Origin: an uncultured Prevotellaceae bacterium
GTDB lineage: Bacteria; Bacteroidota; Bacteroidia; Bacteroidales; Bacteroidaceae
Reading direction: 5' to 3'
Length of the DNA stretch: 64,000 nt
NCBI GenBank assembly: GCA_902790625.1
Contig: CADASP010000018.1
Span: 62,001 to 126,000 of the forward strand
Both the position numbers and the translations under genes were made by a program. Numbering within the stretch: position 1 is the first letter of the stretch; the number at the start of each line of letters is the position of its first letter. Positions 44,101 to 54,926 of the stretch are shown piece after piece. Under the pieces are notes generated by a model that saw only the letters and a list, made by a program, of their open reading frames with translations, ran no database searches and was not told the origin of the DNA.

Positions 44101-44404
44101 GCAGTGGTACGACATCCTGCACGAGCAGACCAACTTCAGCCGCACCGTCAACGCCAATGGTTGGCGCGACAGCGAGGTGAACGCCATCACCAGCTACGCC
44201 ATGCTGCACGTGAGCTATCGTCTGAACCTCTTCGGTGGTCGTAGCAGCAGTGGCTGGGGCGGTGGCCGACGCGGTGGCGGCGAAGGAGGAGAAGGCGGTG
44301 AAGGCGGCGGCGGTGGACGCGGCGGCCGAGGCGGCGGTGGCGGTGGTCCCCGTGGCGGTGGCGGAGGCTTCGGTGGCGGAGGCGGCTTCGGCGGACGGAT
44401 GTAG
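41183..44404 (+). CDS. TonB-receptor-like outer-membrane beta-barrel protein with Gly/Arg-rich tail
   Basis: 1,073 residues (ATG at 41204 is an alternative start that gives a cleaner signal peptide, MHRLSRIFAQVLFFIVFSIS). Order: signal peptide, CarboxypepD_reg-like domain (about 32-110; VSGKLLDSETREALSKATLQ), plug-like region (about 120-230; LVEMLPGAKIDDDGKISING), then a large OMP_b-brl_3-type barrel. The barrel ends near residue 1015 (MLHVSYRLNLFG); the last 55 residues are almost only Gly with Arg, Glu and Phe (GGRGGRGGGGGGPRGGGGGF). A terminal aromatic residue, normal for barrel insertion by BAM, is not at the true C-terminus. Ligand unknown; no SusD gene is adjacent. Confidence 0.85.
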   Translation: MEPKSQTMHRLSRIFAQVLFFIVFSISSALAQTTVSGKLLDSETREALSKATLQLYKIGKSDTTFTAGVISGEQGAFTFNGVGQGTYQLRATYLGYQPLTKTITVARRPLALGNMTMEPSAVLLDEAVVTANIPKMVIKDDTVVYNADAFRVPEGSVIEALVEMLPGAKIDDDGKISINGKDVKKFKLDGRDFMTGNNDAVMKNLPSYVIDKVKAYDEKSDLSRMTGVDDGNDDFVLEFTTKRSARNGIQANPDVGIGTDKRYGIRLTAMKPFGAMRYTFMGNANNVNDRNFSGRGGRGRGNGNGQRETKTGALDASYESQRKPNGANLRMSGRVTYTRNDADNWSRNGSENFVNTRGGAFSNSTNQSYSRNNSWTGNMNIQWAIDTLTNVSFRPNVSISNNDSRSFSSNASFNANPFDYVADALDQRSIQYMNERGLIVNNRQGKSLGHGSNKNLSTQMQLYRRFGSRGRNIAISGNINYSDGDNRNANLSAVHLYQQKDQFGNDSTYQTNRYTLSANNNFSYSLGATYTEPLYTFKPKPEPEDTTQQQARGPFGNRNRVRSFGAQGIFLQLNYRFNHSYQKNDPSTYDLPDLGEPAFLDVLNDYQEWARLFGYLDNPYEMYLSDRLSRYSERTEDGQNIDLQLRLVREKLNMNLGVTIQPQHSHYIQQYLGVPIDTTRTVTNYSPTLNLRYRFNQQTNLQVTLRGNTSQPSITQMLDIYDDTNPLNISMGNPGLKPSFTYNLNTNFQKQRAPTLVEDSLGFQIPKAQAHWSYSFNASMRRTNNSIGNVVTYNETTGGRISRPENINGNWGVNGGGSFNIGLDTLNRWDISGGINGSYNHQIGYVNLNRTAIPDRNVTHTYNFSPDLSLSYRNRWFNFSLNFRATYARTENRLQASRNLTTWNFNYGGNMRLDPNQLKGRPRNAASLPTLTTDFHVYSKRGYSDATLNTNEFIWNAQLSYSFLRGRSLTVMLQWYDILHEQTNFSRTVNANGWRDSEVNAITSYAMLHVSYRLNLFGGRSSSGWGGGRRGGGEGGEGGEGGGGGRGGRGGGGGGPRGGGGGFGGGGGFGGRM

Positions 44405-44405
44405 T

Positions 44406-44480
44406 TAAATGAAGAATGAAGAGTGAAGAATGAAGAATGTTCTTAAATGAAGAATGAAGAGTGAAGAATGAAGAATTTTC
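44406..44480. repeat. Tandem AGAATGA heptamer repeats
   Basis: A unit made of AGAATGA AGAGTGA AGAATGA plus TTAAATGA is duplicated in tandem (about 38 bp each). No gene lies in the gap 44405-44629. Confidence 0.7.
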
Positions 44481-44629
44481 TACCACATTTCTTTTCCCCA
44501 CTCTCACCTCCCACCCCTTACCTACAAAACTATAGTAGCCCCCTCGGGGGCAGAAGGGGGGGCTTCTCCTCATGGGCTTTTTTTGCTTCCTACACAATAT
44601 TATTGCCCATCTTGGCGTTTAAGATATAA

Positions 44630-45901
44630 ATGACATTTGAAGAAACATATCTGAACGACAACATCCTCGATGCGCTCTACGACATGCACTTCGAGGAGAT
44701 GACTCCCATACAGGAGCGGTGCATTCCCCATATTCTCGACGGACGCGACGTGTTAGGCGTGGCGCAGACAGGCACAGGCAAGACGGCGGCCTATCTGCTG
44801 CCCATCCTCTCGATGCTCGACGACGGCGACTATCCCGCTGATGCCATCAACTGCGTGGTGATGGCCCCCACTCGCGAGCTGGCGCAACAAATCGACCAGG
44901 CTATGGAGGGCTTCTCCTACTACCTGCCTGGCATCAGCTCGATAGCTGTGTATGGCGGCAACGACGGCGGGCGTTTCGACCAGGAGCTGAAGAGCCTACG
45001 TGGCGGTGCGCCCGTGGTCATCGCCACACCGGGACGCCTGTTGAGCCACCTGAAGGTGGGCAACCTCAACCTGGCGCGCACCAGCTTCTTCGTGCTCGAC
45101 GAGGCCGACCGAATGCTCGACATGGGATTCATCGACGATATCATGCAAATCACCAAGTTGCTGCCGCAGGACTGCCAGAAGGTGATGTTCTCGGCCACCA
45201 TGCCGTCGAAGGTTAGAGAGTTGGCCGTGAGCCTGTTGCACAATCCCATTGAGGTGAAACTGAAGGTGAGCCGACCGGCTGACAAAATCAAGCAGCAGGC
45301 ATACGTGTGCTACGACCCGCAGAAGCTGCTCATCATCGACCATCTCTTCAAGGCGGGCGACTTGCAACGGGTCATCATCTTCTGTGGAAAGAAAGACCGT
45401 GTGAAAGACATCGACCGACAGTTGCGCCGGCTGAAGATAAATTGTGCTCCCATGCACAGCGACCTCTCGCAGCAGGAGCGCGACGAGGTGATGTATCGCT
45501 TCAAGGCGGGACAAGTGGACGTGTTGGTGGCCACCGACATCGTCAGCCGAGGCATCGACATCGACGACATCCGCATCGTCATCAATTTCGACGTGCCCCA
45601 CGATGCCGAGGACTATGTGCACCGTATAGGCCGCACGGCACGTGCCGACCGCGACGGACAGGCCATCACCTTCATCAGCGACCGCGACATCCTGCGCTTC
45701 CGCCAGATTGAGCAGTTCTTAGGCAAGGAGGTGGAGAAGCTGCCCTTGCCCGAAGGCGTGGGCGAAGGTCCTGAATATAAGGCTGCTCCTGCCGCTGGCA
45801 ACGGCAAGCGCCGTCATCGTGGTGGAGGACATCGTCATGGTGGCGGACATGGTCGGGGGCGTAAGGACAAAGGGCGCGACGGAAAGAAAACAGCAGGTTG
45901 A
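44630..45901 (+). CDS. DEAD-box RNA helicase (RhlE-like)
   Basis: 423 residues. All motifs are present: Q motif (MTPIQERCIPHIL), motif I AQTGTGKT, Ia APTRELAQQ, Ib TPGRLL, II VLDEADRMLDMGF, III SATMP, IV IIFCGKK, V ATDIVSRGIDIDD, VI HRIGRTARA. The last 45 residues are a basic His/Gly/Arg-rich tail (RRHRGGGHRHGGGHGRGRKD) for unspecific RNA binding. It unwinds short RNA duplexes in ribosome assembly or RNA decay. Two bases separate its stop from the next ORF. Confidence 0.95.
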   Translation: MTFEETYLNDNILDALYDMHFEEMTPIQERCIPHILDGRDVLGVAQTGTGKTAAYLLPILSMLDDGDYPADAINCVVMAPTRELAQQIDQAMEGFSYYLPGISSIAVYGGNDGGRFDQELKSLRGGAPVVIATPGRLLSHLKVGNLNLARTSFFVLDEADRMLDMGFIDDIMQITKLLPQDCQKVMFSATMPSKVRELAVSLLHNPIEVKLKVSRPADKIKQQAYVCYDPQKLLIIDHLFKAGDLQRVIIFCGKKDRVKDIDRQLRRLKINCAPMHSDLSQQERDEVMYRFKAGQVDVLVATDIVSRGIDIDDIRIVINFDVPHDAEDYVHRIGRTARADRDGQAITFISDRDILRFRQIEQFLGKEVEKLPLPEGVGEGPEYKAAPAAGNGKRRHRGGGHRHGGGHGRGRKDKGRDGKKTAG

Positions 45902-45903
45902 AC

Positions 45904-46815
45904 ATGGTGGCATTCTCAGGATTAAAAGCATTGAGACACTTGCTGCTGCTTGCAGCAGTGTTGCTGGTTGCGGTGGGCTGCGAGAAGATGGTGCTCGACG
46001 ACGACGACGCTGGCAGCTCGAAAGAAACGGCTGCCGACTATAACGTCGTCTTGCGAGCCAGCGCCTACAACATCATACCCTTCAGCCAGATGCGTGCCGT
46101 GGAATCGCTCACCAACTATTGTTCGAAGCTGTGCTTCGTGGTTTATCAAGATGGTGTTCAGAAGAAGAAGGTGCTGCAAAAGCGGGGCGACGAGGGCTAC
46201 GGCGAGACATCGATGAAGCTTGTTCCTGGCACCTATCAGCTGCTCATTGTGGGCCACAGTAGCAACAACAACCCCACGCTGAGCAATCCTGCCAGCGTGA
46301 AGTTTGCCAATGCCGACGGATTCACCGACACCTTTTATTATTATGGCGACCTGGAGGTGACCGACGAAGCCGACCGCCACGACCTGCTGCTGGAGAGGGC
46401 CACGTCGATGTTGCGCATCATCCTTACCGATGAGCGGATGCCACAAACGGTTGACCGCATCCGCGTCTATTATACAGGAGAGTCGGGGGTCTTCGATGCC
46501 ACCATTGGCTGGGGCGGCACCGTCAATTCGAAGCAATACACCATGTTTGATGTGGCTGGGCGCATCACACCGCCCATGCTTGAGGTGTACACCTTCCTGC
46601 GCGATGACATCGGCTCGCTGAATGTGGCATTGACCGCCTACGATGTCGAAGCCAATATCATCGCCGAGAAAGAACTGAACGACGTGCCCATGAAGAACCG
46701 CATGGTGACCGAATACACTGGTTCGCTCTTCGATGACAATTCCACCACAGCGGAGCAAACCATTTCGCTGTTGGCGGAGACAGAGTGGCGGGTCTACAAA
46801 CGATTAAATTTCTGA
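45904..46815 (+). CDS. FimB/Mfa2-like fimbrial anchor lipoprotein
   Basis: 303 residues from the ATG at 45904 (a TTG two codons earlier overlaps the helicase stop). Lipobox VAVGC places acylated Cys near residue 26. The rest resembles the FimB/Mfa2 family: two beta-sandwich-like domains with YQLLIVGHSSNNNPTL, the spacer DRHDLLLERATSMLRIILTD and a C-terminal VYKRLNF strand. Mfa2/FimB proteins anchor fimbriae to the outer membrane in Porphyromonas; no major fimbrillin gene is adjacent, so its partner is unknown. Ends 12 bp inside the convergent gene. Confidence 0.65.
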   Translation: MVAFSGLKALRHLLLLAAVLLVAVGCEKMVLDDDDAGSSKETAADYNVVLRASAYNIIPFSQMRAVESLTNYCSKLCFVVYQDGVQKKKVLQKRGDEGYGETSMKLVPGTYQLLIVGHSSNNNPTLSNPASVKFANADGFTDTFYYYGDLEVTDEADRHDLLLERATSMLRIILTDERMPQTVDRIRVYYTGESGVFDATIGWGGTVNSKQYTMFDVAGRITPPMLEVYTFLRDDIGSLNVALTAYDVEANIIAEKELNDVPMKNRMVTEYTGSLFDDNSTTAEQTISLLAETEWRVYKRLNF

Positions 46816-47385
46816 CTCCATCGTCACCAGGTGTCGCGGCAGGGTGATGACCTTCAGCCTGTTGTACCAGATGCGATTTGAACCTGGCATACGCCGCTGC
46901 GCATGGCTGCTGATGATGTAGTAGCTGGCGGAATACTCGTCCATCAGAGCCATGAAGGCGCTCTTGATGCGCGAACACTTCTCGTTGATGGCATTGTCGA
47001 GAGGGTTCACCAGATGCGCCACTCCCTCCATGATTTTCTCTTTGTCCATCATTCGTGCCGTCTTCATGTAGTAGCGGGCGAGTTCGTCGCGATAGTCGGC
47101 CAAGCGCTTGAACTCGATGCCCTCGGGATGAGCCAGGAAGAGCAGATAGACGGCCTTATGAACGGGCTGAAGGTCTACCTCCTCTTTGTCTACGTAGAAA
47201 CGCCAGTCGGCTGTGATGTGCAGCGGGCGCAGACGGCCTTTGGCAGCCTCTAATCGCAGCGTCTCAATCATGGGTACACCCAATGCCTGCAGCAGCAGGT
47301 CGGTGCGGCCTGCTGCCAGCAGTTCCCGGGCCAACACGCCCAGCTCGGAGGCCATCTCCTGGTGCGAAAGGTTCAAGTAGGGCAT
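46804..47385 (-). CDS. Conserved hypothetical protein of Bacteroidales
   Basis: 193 residues, soluble. Recognisable as a recurrent Bacteroidales family without a known role: KAVYLLFLAHPEGIEFKRLA, then DYRDELARYY, NPLDNAINEKCSRIKSAF, YYIISSHAQRR and the end ITLPRHLV. The central INEKCSRIK segment with the helix before it looks like a winged-helix or response-regulator-effector-like DNA-binding unit, which is inference. It lies 6 bp after ftsZ on the same strand. Confidence 0.7.
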   Translation of the reverse strand: MPYLNLSHQEMASELGVLARELLAAGRTDLLLQALGVPMIETLRLEAAKGRLRPLHITADWRFYVDKEEVDLQPVHKAVYLLFLAHPEGIEFKRLADYRDELARYYMKTARMMDKEKIMEGVAHLVNPLDNAINEKCSRIKSAFMALMDEYSASYYIISSHAQRRMPGSNRIWYNRLKVITLPRHLVTMESEI

Positions 47386-47391
47386 GTGGGT

Positions 47392-48660
47392 TTAATAATC
47401 GTCGTTGATGATGTCGCCAATCTTCTTGCCGAGCCAACTCTTCCAGCGCCCCAATGTGGTGGCTGGCCGTGGCGTTGCAGCCGTGGGGGGGGCGGCGGCT
47501 ATGGTGTCCTCCTGTTTGGCAGGTGTTTCTGGCTCAGCAGGTTCGGGCTCTTCTGCTGCCACCACGTTGAATTGCGGTTCTGGCGCGTTGGCATCGTCAA
47601 CGTCTTTCTTCAATGGGTGGTAGAGCTGGCCTATCAGATGGTCGTAGCGCTCGTCCTCCATCTCGTCATCCTCGCCATCCACCAGCAGCTCGTCGTCCAT
47701 GTCGGTGGCCAAGATAATCACCTTGGCATCCTCGCCCAGCGACTCATCTTCGGAGGTTCCCCAGATGACGTCGATGTCGGGGTCGAGCTGGTCGAAGAAT
47801 TCCGATATCTCCTCCATCTCCTGCACCAGGATGGGAGCCTGCGCGCTGAAATAGATGTTGAAAAGGATTCGCTTGGCGCGGTTGATGTCGTTGCCATGCA
47901 GCAGGGGCGAGTCGAGGGCGTCGAGGATGGCGCGCTCCACACGATGGTCGCCGCTGGCACGGCCAATGGCCATGATGGCGCCGCCGCCGCCACGCATGGT
48001 GGTCTCCACGTCGCGGAAGTCGAGGTTGATGTTGCCCGGCGAGCTGATGGTGATGAGTTCGGAGATGCCCTTCACGGCGTTCTTCAGCACGTTGTCGGCC
48101 TCGGCCAGGGCGTCCTTGAGCGACATGTTGGTGTTGCTGTATACATCGCACAGGCGCTCGTTGTTCACGATGAGGATGGCGTCGACGTTCTGGCGCAGCT
48201 CGTCGACTCCCTTCAGTGCCTTGATGATTTTGCGGCGGTGCTCGAAATGAAAGGGAATGGTGACCACGCCGATGGTGAGTAGGCCGCGGTCCTTGGCCAC
48301 CTTGGCCACCACGGGAGCGGCGCCAGTGCCAGTGCCGCCGCCCATAGTGGCAGTGACAAACACCATGCGGGTGTGGTCGTCGAGCAATCGCTCAATGCTG
48401 TCGATGCTGCTTTCGGCCTCGGAACGCCCCACCTCAGGGCGTCCTCCTGCTCCCAGTCCTGCACCTAACTGTAGCTTCACGGGCACGGGTGATTGTTTGA
48501 GCGAGGCGCTGTCGGTATTGGTGACGGCGAAAGCCACACCCTGTATGCCCTCGTCGTACATGCGGCTCACGGCATTGCAGCCGCCACCGCCCACGCCTAT
48601 CACCTTGATGATGTTTTGCATCTGGTCCTCAACGGGGCCAAAGTCGAGTATGTCGTCCAT
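47392..48660 (-). CDS. ftsZ: Cell division protein FtsZ
   Basis: 422 residues from the ATG at 48660 (MDDILDFGP); an upstream ATG at 48684 lies inside the promoter. GTPase core: [14 protein letters not shown], tubulin signature [12 protein letters not shown]7 loop [11 protein letters not shown] with catalytic Asp. After about residue 320 comes an acidic Pro-rich linker ([16 protein letters not shown]) and a C-terminal amphipathic peptide ([19 protein letters not shown]). Polymerises to the Z ring. It is not beside ftsA/ftsQ/mur genes as in a usual dcw cluster; uvrA is upstream and a hypothetical gene downstream. Whether it is the only ftsZ cannot be told from this window. Confidence 0.95.
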   Translation of the reverse strand: MDDILDFGPVEDQMQNIIKVIGVGGGGCNAVSRMYDEGIQGVAFAVTNTDSASLKQSPVPVKLQLGAGLGAGGRPEVGRSEAESSIDSIERLLDDHTRMVFVTATMGGGTGTGAAPVVAKVAKDRGLLTIGVVTIPFHFEHRRKIIKALKGVDELRQNVDAILIVNNERLCDVYSNTNMSLKDALAEADNVLKNAVKGISELITISSPGNINLDFRDVETTMRGGGGAIMAIGRASGDHRVERAILDALDSPLLHGNDINRAKRILFNIYFSAQAPILVQEMEEISEFFDQLDPDIDVIWGTSEDESLGEDAKVIILATDMDDELLVDGEDDEMEDERYDHLIGQLYHPLKKDVDDANAPEPQFNVVAAEEPEPAEPETPAKQEDTIAAAPPTAATPRPATTLGRWKSWLGKKIGDIINDDY

Positions 48661-48681
48661 TGTCTTTCGGAAAATTTTTTG

Positions 48682-48713
48682 CAAAATTACTAATCTTTCC
48701 TTTAATCACCAAA
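48682..48713 (-). promoter_or_regulatory. Promoter of ftsZ
   Basis: Minus strand: TTTG (48713-48710), 20 bp, TAATTTTG (48689-48682), giving a short leader of about 15 bases before the ATG at 48660. Confidence 0.8.
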
Positions 48714-48730
48714 TCTTCGCAAGGCTTGCG

Positions 48731-48986
48731 AAGGGTTTTTGAGGGGTGGGGGCGAAGGGGTGAGGGCGAAGAGGTGAGGGGTGAGAGGATAGTTTTGAGG
48801 GGTGGGGGCGAAGAGGTGAGGGGTGGGAGGATAGTTTTGAGGGGTGGGGGCGAAGAGGTGAGGAGGTAGTTTTGAGGGGTGAGGGCGAAGAGGTGAGGGG
48901 TGAGAGGATAGTTTTTGAAGGCTGGGAGTGAAGATGAGATTTTTGATAGAATACTTCGGCAAAACTATCCTCTCACCCCTCACCTC

Positions 48987-49010
<24 letters not shown>
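48731..49010. repeat. Heptanucleotide tandem repeats (GRGGTGA type) between uvrA and ftsZ
   Basis: The stretch splits cleanly into seven-base words: GGGGTGG GGGCGAA GAGGTGA, GGGGTGA GAGGATA GTTTTGA and so on, over about 200 bp, then faces an inverted array (CTCACCCCTCACCTCTCACC, 48970-49020) that runs into the 3' end of uvrA. The C-terminal residues of UvrA (MRGEFLRGEG) are encoded by it. Confidence 0.8.
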
Positions 49011-52074
<3,064 letters not shown>

Positions 52075-52088
<14 letters not shown>

Positions 52089-52776
52089 TGGTGCGCCCCC
52101 CTTCTGTGAATCCCCTGAGCAGATTCACGTCCTTGCGAATGTTGTATTCCTTGCCGTCGGCACCCTTGGCCGACACTATCACGTAGTAGACGCCCTCCTT
52201 CACGTCGCGTCCTTTGTAGGTGCCGTCCCAGCCGTCGGCGGGGTCGTACCATTCGAAGAGCTTCTGCCCCCAGCGGTTGATGATGATGGCGTGAAACTGC
52301 ACAATGCTCTTGTAGCCTTCCTTGGCTTGGTATTTGTTGTTCAGCTCATCGCCATTGTTGGGCGAGAAGGCATTGGGAAACTCCAGCTTGCTCTCGGCTA
52401 TCGACACAGTGACAATCATGGAGTCCAGCTCGGCGCCGTCCTGTTCCAACCGTGTCTTCAGCACCACGTGGTAGGTGCCCGACTCCTCGAAGGTGTAGGT
52501 GGTGTTCTCCTCGTAGCGCACGAACAGCTCGCGCATGCCCTCGCCCTTCTCGTCGCGGCGGAAGTGCCATTCGTAGCTGGGCGTGTAGCCTTCCATGTCG
52601 GAGGGGTTGGCACGAAACTCCACGGTTAGCGGGGCTTCCCCCTCGGGGATGGTGTTGGAGTGTTCTTCCACGCCTTCCTTGTTGAGGTAATAGGCTTGCG
52701 CGTCCACGCTCTGCGCCAGTGCCCCCAGCACCCAGCAGAACAAAGCCGCAAGCAGAATAGTCAGTCTTGTCTTCAT
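52075..52776 (-). CDS. Secreted protein with gliding-type C-terminal domain (T9SS type B-like)
   Basis: 233 residues with a signal peptide (1-21, cleavage after ALA). A PKD-like beta-sandwich (about 45-130; [37 protein letters not shown]) is followed by the gliding-motility C-terminal domain (about 135-220; [57 protein letters not shown]), the sorting domain of type B T9SS cargo. Usually that domain ends the protein near the final strand; here 20 more residues follow. Overlaps uvrA by 14 bp. Confidence 0.85.
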
Positions 52777-52972
52777 CGTTATAGTTTATAAGTAACTATA
52801 AAACGTCTTTTATATATGAATTATTGTATGCGGCATCTGTTAGTTTTTCCATATAATCATATAAATCGTACCCGCGAGGTTATAAATATCGATGAATTCT
52901 TGAATATACTTCGATAACAACTTCATTAATGTTTTCCTTACTTATGGCCAGTAGACATTTTTTTTGCGATAA

Positions 52973-53005
52973 TTGAGGAAATTTCGGGAAAATGTTATAT
53001 CTTTG
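52973..53005 (+). promoter_or_regulatory. Promoter of the YafQ-type toxin-antitoxin operon
   Basis: TTTG (52973-52976), 21 bp, TATCTTTG (52998-53005), 29 bp before the ATG at 53034. Confidence 0.75.
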
Positions 53006-53033
53006 CAGCCGTAATGGTATAACCACGAAGATT

Positions 53034-53264
53034 ATGACAACACTAATAATACAAATCGCCGACGAGAGCCTCGTCCAGAAGGTGAAGCAGGCTTGCAAGA
53101 TGCTCGTAGGCGTGACATCAGTAAAGGTTCAGAAGGATGCGATCTCAAAGACAAAGGACGTCACGAAGACGGCTGGCTATCGTGAGGCGATGGACGACGT
53201 GAAGCACGGCCGCGTGTATCACGCCGACAGCGTGGACGACATGTTCAAGCAGATACTTGGCTGA
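53034..53264 (+). CDS. Putative antitoxin of a YafQ-type module
   Basis: 76 residues from the ATG at 53034 (MTTLIIQIADESLVQKVKQA); an upstream in-frame ATG lies within the promoter. N-terminal strand and helix suit a ribbon-helix-helix-like dimer; the C-terminal half (HGRVYHADSVDDMFKQILG) would wrap the toxin. Identified mainly by its place 3 bp before a YafQ-like gene, the standard order antitoxin then toxin. It would repress its own promoter together with the toxin. Confidence 0.75.
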   Translation: MTTLIIQIADESLVQKVKQACKMLVGVTSVKVQKDAISKTKDVTKTAGYREAMDDVKHGRVYHADSVDDMFKQILG

Positions 53265-53267
53265 AGT

Positions 53268-53540
53268 ATGTATAGCATCGATTACACCAAACGTTTCGAA
53301 AAGGACCTGAAACGCTGTAAGAAGCGTGGGCTGAACTTGCAGCTAATACGTGATGCCGTGGCTTTGCTTGCTGCCACTGGTACGTTGCCCGCACAATACC
53401 GTCCGCACAAGCTGTTGGGCGACATGGACGGTCAATGGGAGTGCCACATACAGCCGGACTGGTTGATGACGTGGCAGCAGAATGATATGAAACTGACGCT
53501 GCTGTTCTTGCAGACGGGCACGCACTCAGACCTGTTCTGA
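53268..53540 (+). CDS. Type II toxin, YafQ/RelE-ParE family
   Basis: 90 residues. YafQ features: YSIDYTKRFEKDLKRCKKRG at the N-terminus, ALLAATGTLPAQYRPHKLLG, then the conserved GQWECHIQPDWLMTWQQND and a C-terminal strand ending GTHSDLF (YafQ normally has GTHSDLF with the catalytic His). Ribosome-dependent mRNA endonuclease by family. Complete and in good order, so probably active when freed of the antitoxin. Confidence 0.9.
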   Translation: MYSIDYTKRFEKDLKRCKKRGLNLQLIRDAVALLAATGTLPAQYRPHKLLGDMDGQWECHIQPDWLMTWQQNDMKLTLLFLQTGTHSDLF

Positions 53541-53623
53541 CCGTTCTCAAGTGAAGATATCTTCAATTCCTGAGTTCTTTTTTGCATTGAAAACAGGTCA
53601 ATAAAAGTGAACTTTTTCACTAG

Positions 53624-53968
53624 TCACCTCCGCTTAAACCAGCTGAAGCCTCCTGATGACGATGCATAGACGTGACCATCAGAGGTCGTGTCAATCAACT
53701 CGCTGCCCATGTCTTGCATATCAACGAAATGCCTGTCAGAGCCATTCCGCTTCATCCAAGCCCTTCCTGCATTTTTAGAAACATAGATGCCCTGGTCTGA
53801 GCAAAGGATGATTTCTCCCTTGTGCAGAGTCAGCGCACGCACATTCCCCATATCCGAGCATCTGCAGCGCATAGACCATGAGAAGCCTCTGGAACTGGAG
53901 GCTTCAATGGAGGATGTTGACGGGTTATATCGGATCATCTCAGACCCATTGACGACCATTAATGACAT
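53624..53968 (-). CDS. Small Asp-box repeat protein (complete copy)
   Basis: 114 residues without signal peptide. Three Asp-box-like motifs (S-x-x-x-G-x-x-W) are visible: EASSSRGFSW, YVSKNAGRAW and YASSSGGFSW, spaced by short strands, as in blades of sialidase or Ycf48-type propellers; three blades are too few for a closed propeller, so it may be a fragment or may oligomerise. Related truncated copies lie at 54709-54914 and 56248-56334. Function unknown. Confidence 0.55.
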   Translation of the reverse strand: MSLMVVNGSEMIRYNPSTSSIEASSSRGFSWSMRCRCSDMGNVRALTLHKGEIILCSDQGIYVSKNAGRAWMKRNGSDRHFVDMQDMGSELIDTTSDGHVYASSSGGFSWFKRR

Positions 53969-53969
53969 A

Positions 53970-54013
53970 ATCTCTGAAGGTGCTGCGCCAAATCGGTGAA
54001 GGGCTTGTTCTGT
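53970..54013 (-). pseudogene. Remnant of the LRR gene C-terminal end
   Basis: The minus-strand bases CCCTTCACCGATTTGGCGCA and the following GCACCTT match the codons for KPFTDLPQHL in the gene at 56350-56763, with one substitution; then the sequence jumps to the Asp-box gene start. It is a decayed duplicate of the same gene junction. Confidence 0.6.
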
Positions 54014-54018
54014 CTAAA

Positions 54019-54318
54019 CTAAAACATTGCAGCACATGCTCTTTTTATGTTAACCAGTCTTTCCAGAAGCGACTTCTTCTGTCGGGCTACAGACATGTTA
54101 TGGCGGGTCTGCATGTTAATAAGCATTTCAGGGTTGATGCCAAGAGCAGCCTCCATCATCAAGGCAAAATCAGTTGTTACTGGACGTTTGCCGTTGAGTA
54201 TCTCATTAAGTTGTGTATAAGGAATGCATAGCACCTCAGAAAATTTCTTCTGTGAGATACCTCTTGCCTCCAGTTCTTCCTTCAGCACGTCTCCAGGATG
54301 CGTAGTTACTCTGTTCAT
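54019..54318 (-). CDS. higA: HigA-family antitoxin
   Basis: 99 residues, helix-turn-helix XRE fold: HPGDVLKEELEARGISQKKF, then CIPYTQLNEILNGKRPVTTD and FALMMEAALGINPEMLINMQ, the typical HigA/VapI pattern. Binds the operon promoter and neutralises HigB. Lies 10 bp after higB (toxin-first order, normal for higBA). Confidence 0.93.
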   Translation of the reverse strand: MNRVTTHPGDVLKEELEARGISQKKFSEVLCIPYTQLNEILNGKRPVTTDFALMMEAALGINPEMLINMQTRHNMSVARQKKSLLERLVNIKRACAAMF

Positions 54319-54328
54319 ATCTTCGTTT

Positions 54329-54637
54329 TTACTGATAGTGATTTGTAATGTCGGTTACAGTACATATTGTTACTATAGGTTCAGCGCCCTCTTGCCTTAC
54401 CTTAAACACCAAACGATAATGGTAATCTATTCGTATAGAAAAAAAACTATTGTCAAGTGCCTCGAAATTTAGTGAATTGAAAACAAATAAGTCTTCTATG
54501 CGAGTAGCTGCCATCAACGTATCAATACGTTTCTGGTATTTGATAACGACCTGTTTCTGGAAACGATACTTCTTGTTTGTACATTTCCCGTCGTTATACA
54601 ACTCTTCAAGATAGTCCTTTTCGTATTCAATGACCAT
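54329..54637 (-). CDS. higB: HigB-family toxin (RelE/ParE superfamily)
   Basis: 102 residues from the ATG at 54637 (MVIEYEKDYLEELYNDGKCT); an upstream frame extension to 54685 overlaps the promoter and is rejected. The core VIKYQKRIDTLMAATRIEDL, then FSIRIDYHYRLVFKVRQEG and TICTVTDITNHYQ fit the HigB/ParE fold that cuts mRNA on the ribosome. Has its own consensus promoter. Confidence 0.88.
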   Translation of the reverse strand: MVIEYEKDYLEELYNDGKCTNKKYRFQKQVVIKYQKRIDTLMAATRIEDLFVFNSLNFEALDNSFFSIRIDYHYRLVFKVRQEGAEPIVTICTVTDITNHYQ

Positions 54638-54656
54638 ATCTGTCGTAATCTTGGTG

Positions 54657-54687
54657 CAAAGGTAAACAATAATTCTCAAATTCACAA
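54657..54687 (-). promoter_or_regulatory. Promoter of higBA
   Basis: Minus strand: TTTG (54687-54684), 19 bp, TACCTTTG (54664-54657), about 20 bp before the ATG. It starts just beyond the truncated end of the Asp-box copy at 54709. Confidence 0.8.
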
Positions 54688-54708
54688 ATTTGGTGAAGAT
54701 GTTTTTTC

Positions 54709-54914
54709 ACTACTGCGTTTTTGGAAACGTAGATCCCCTGGTCTGAGCAAAGGATAATCTCTCCCTTGTGCAGTGTCAGTGCTCGTACATTGCCCATATC
54801 CGAGCATCTGCAGCGCATAGACCATGAGAAGCCTCTTGAGCTGGAGGCTTCAATAGAGGATGTTGAAGGGTTATATCGGATCATTTCTGACCCATTGGAA
54901 ACTATTAGTGACAT
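54709..54914 (-). pseudogene. Truncated Asp-box protein gene (copy 2)
   Basis: From the ATG at 54914 it follows copy 1 closely for about 66 codons (GSEMIRYNPSTSSIEASSSR and onward) and loses homology after IYVSKNA, at the point where the higBA cassette begins. The open frame runs on to 54627 with unrelated residues. Confidence 0.65.
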
Positions 54915-54926
54915 ATAGAGGTTTCG

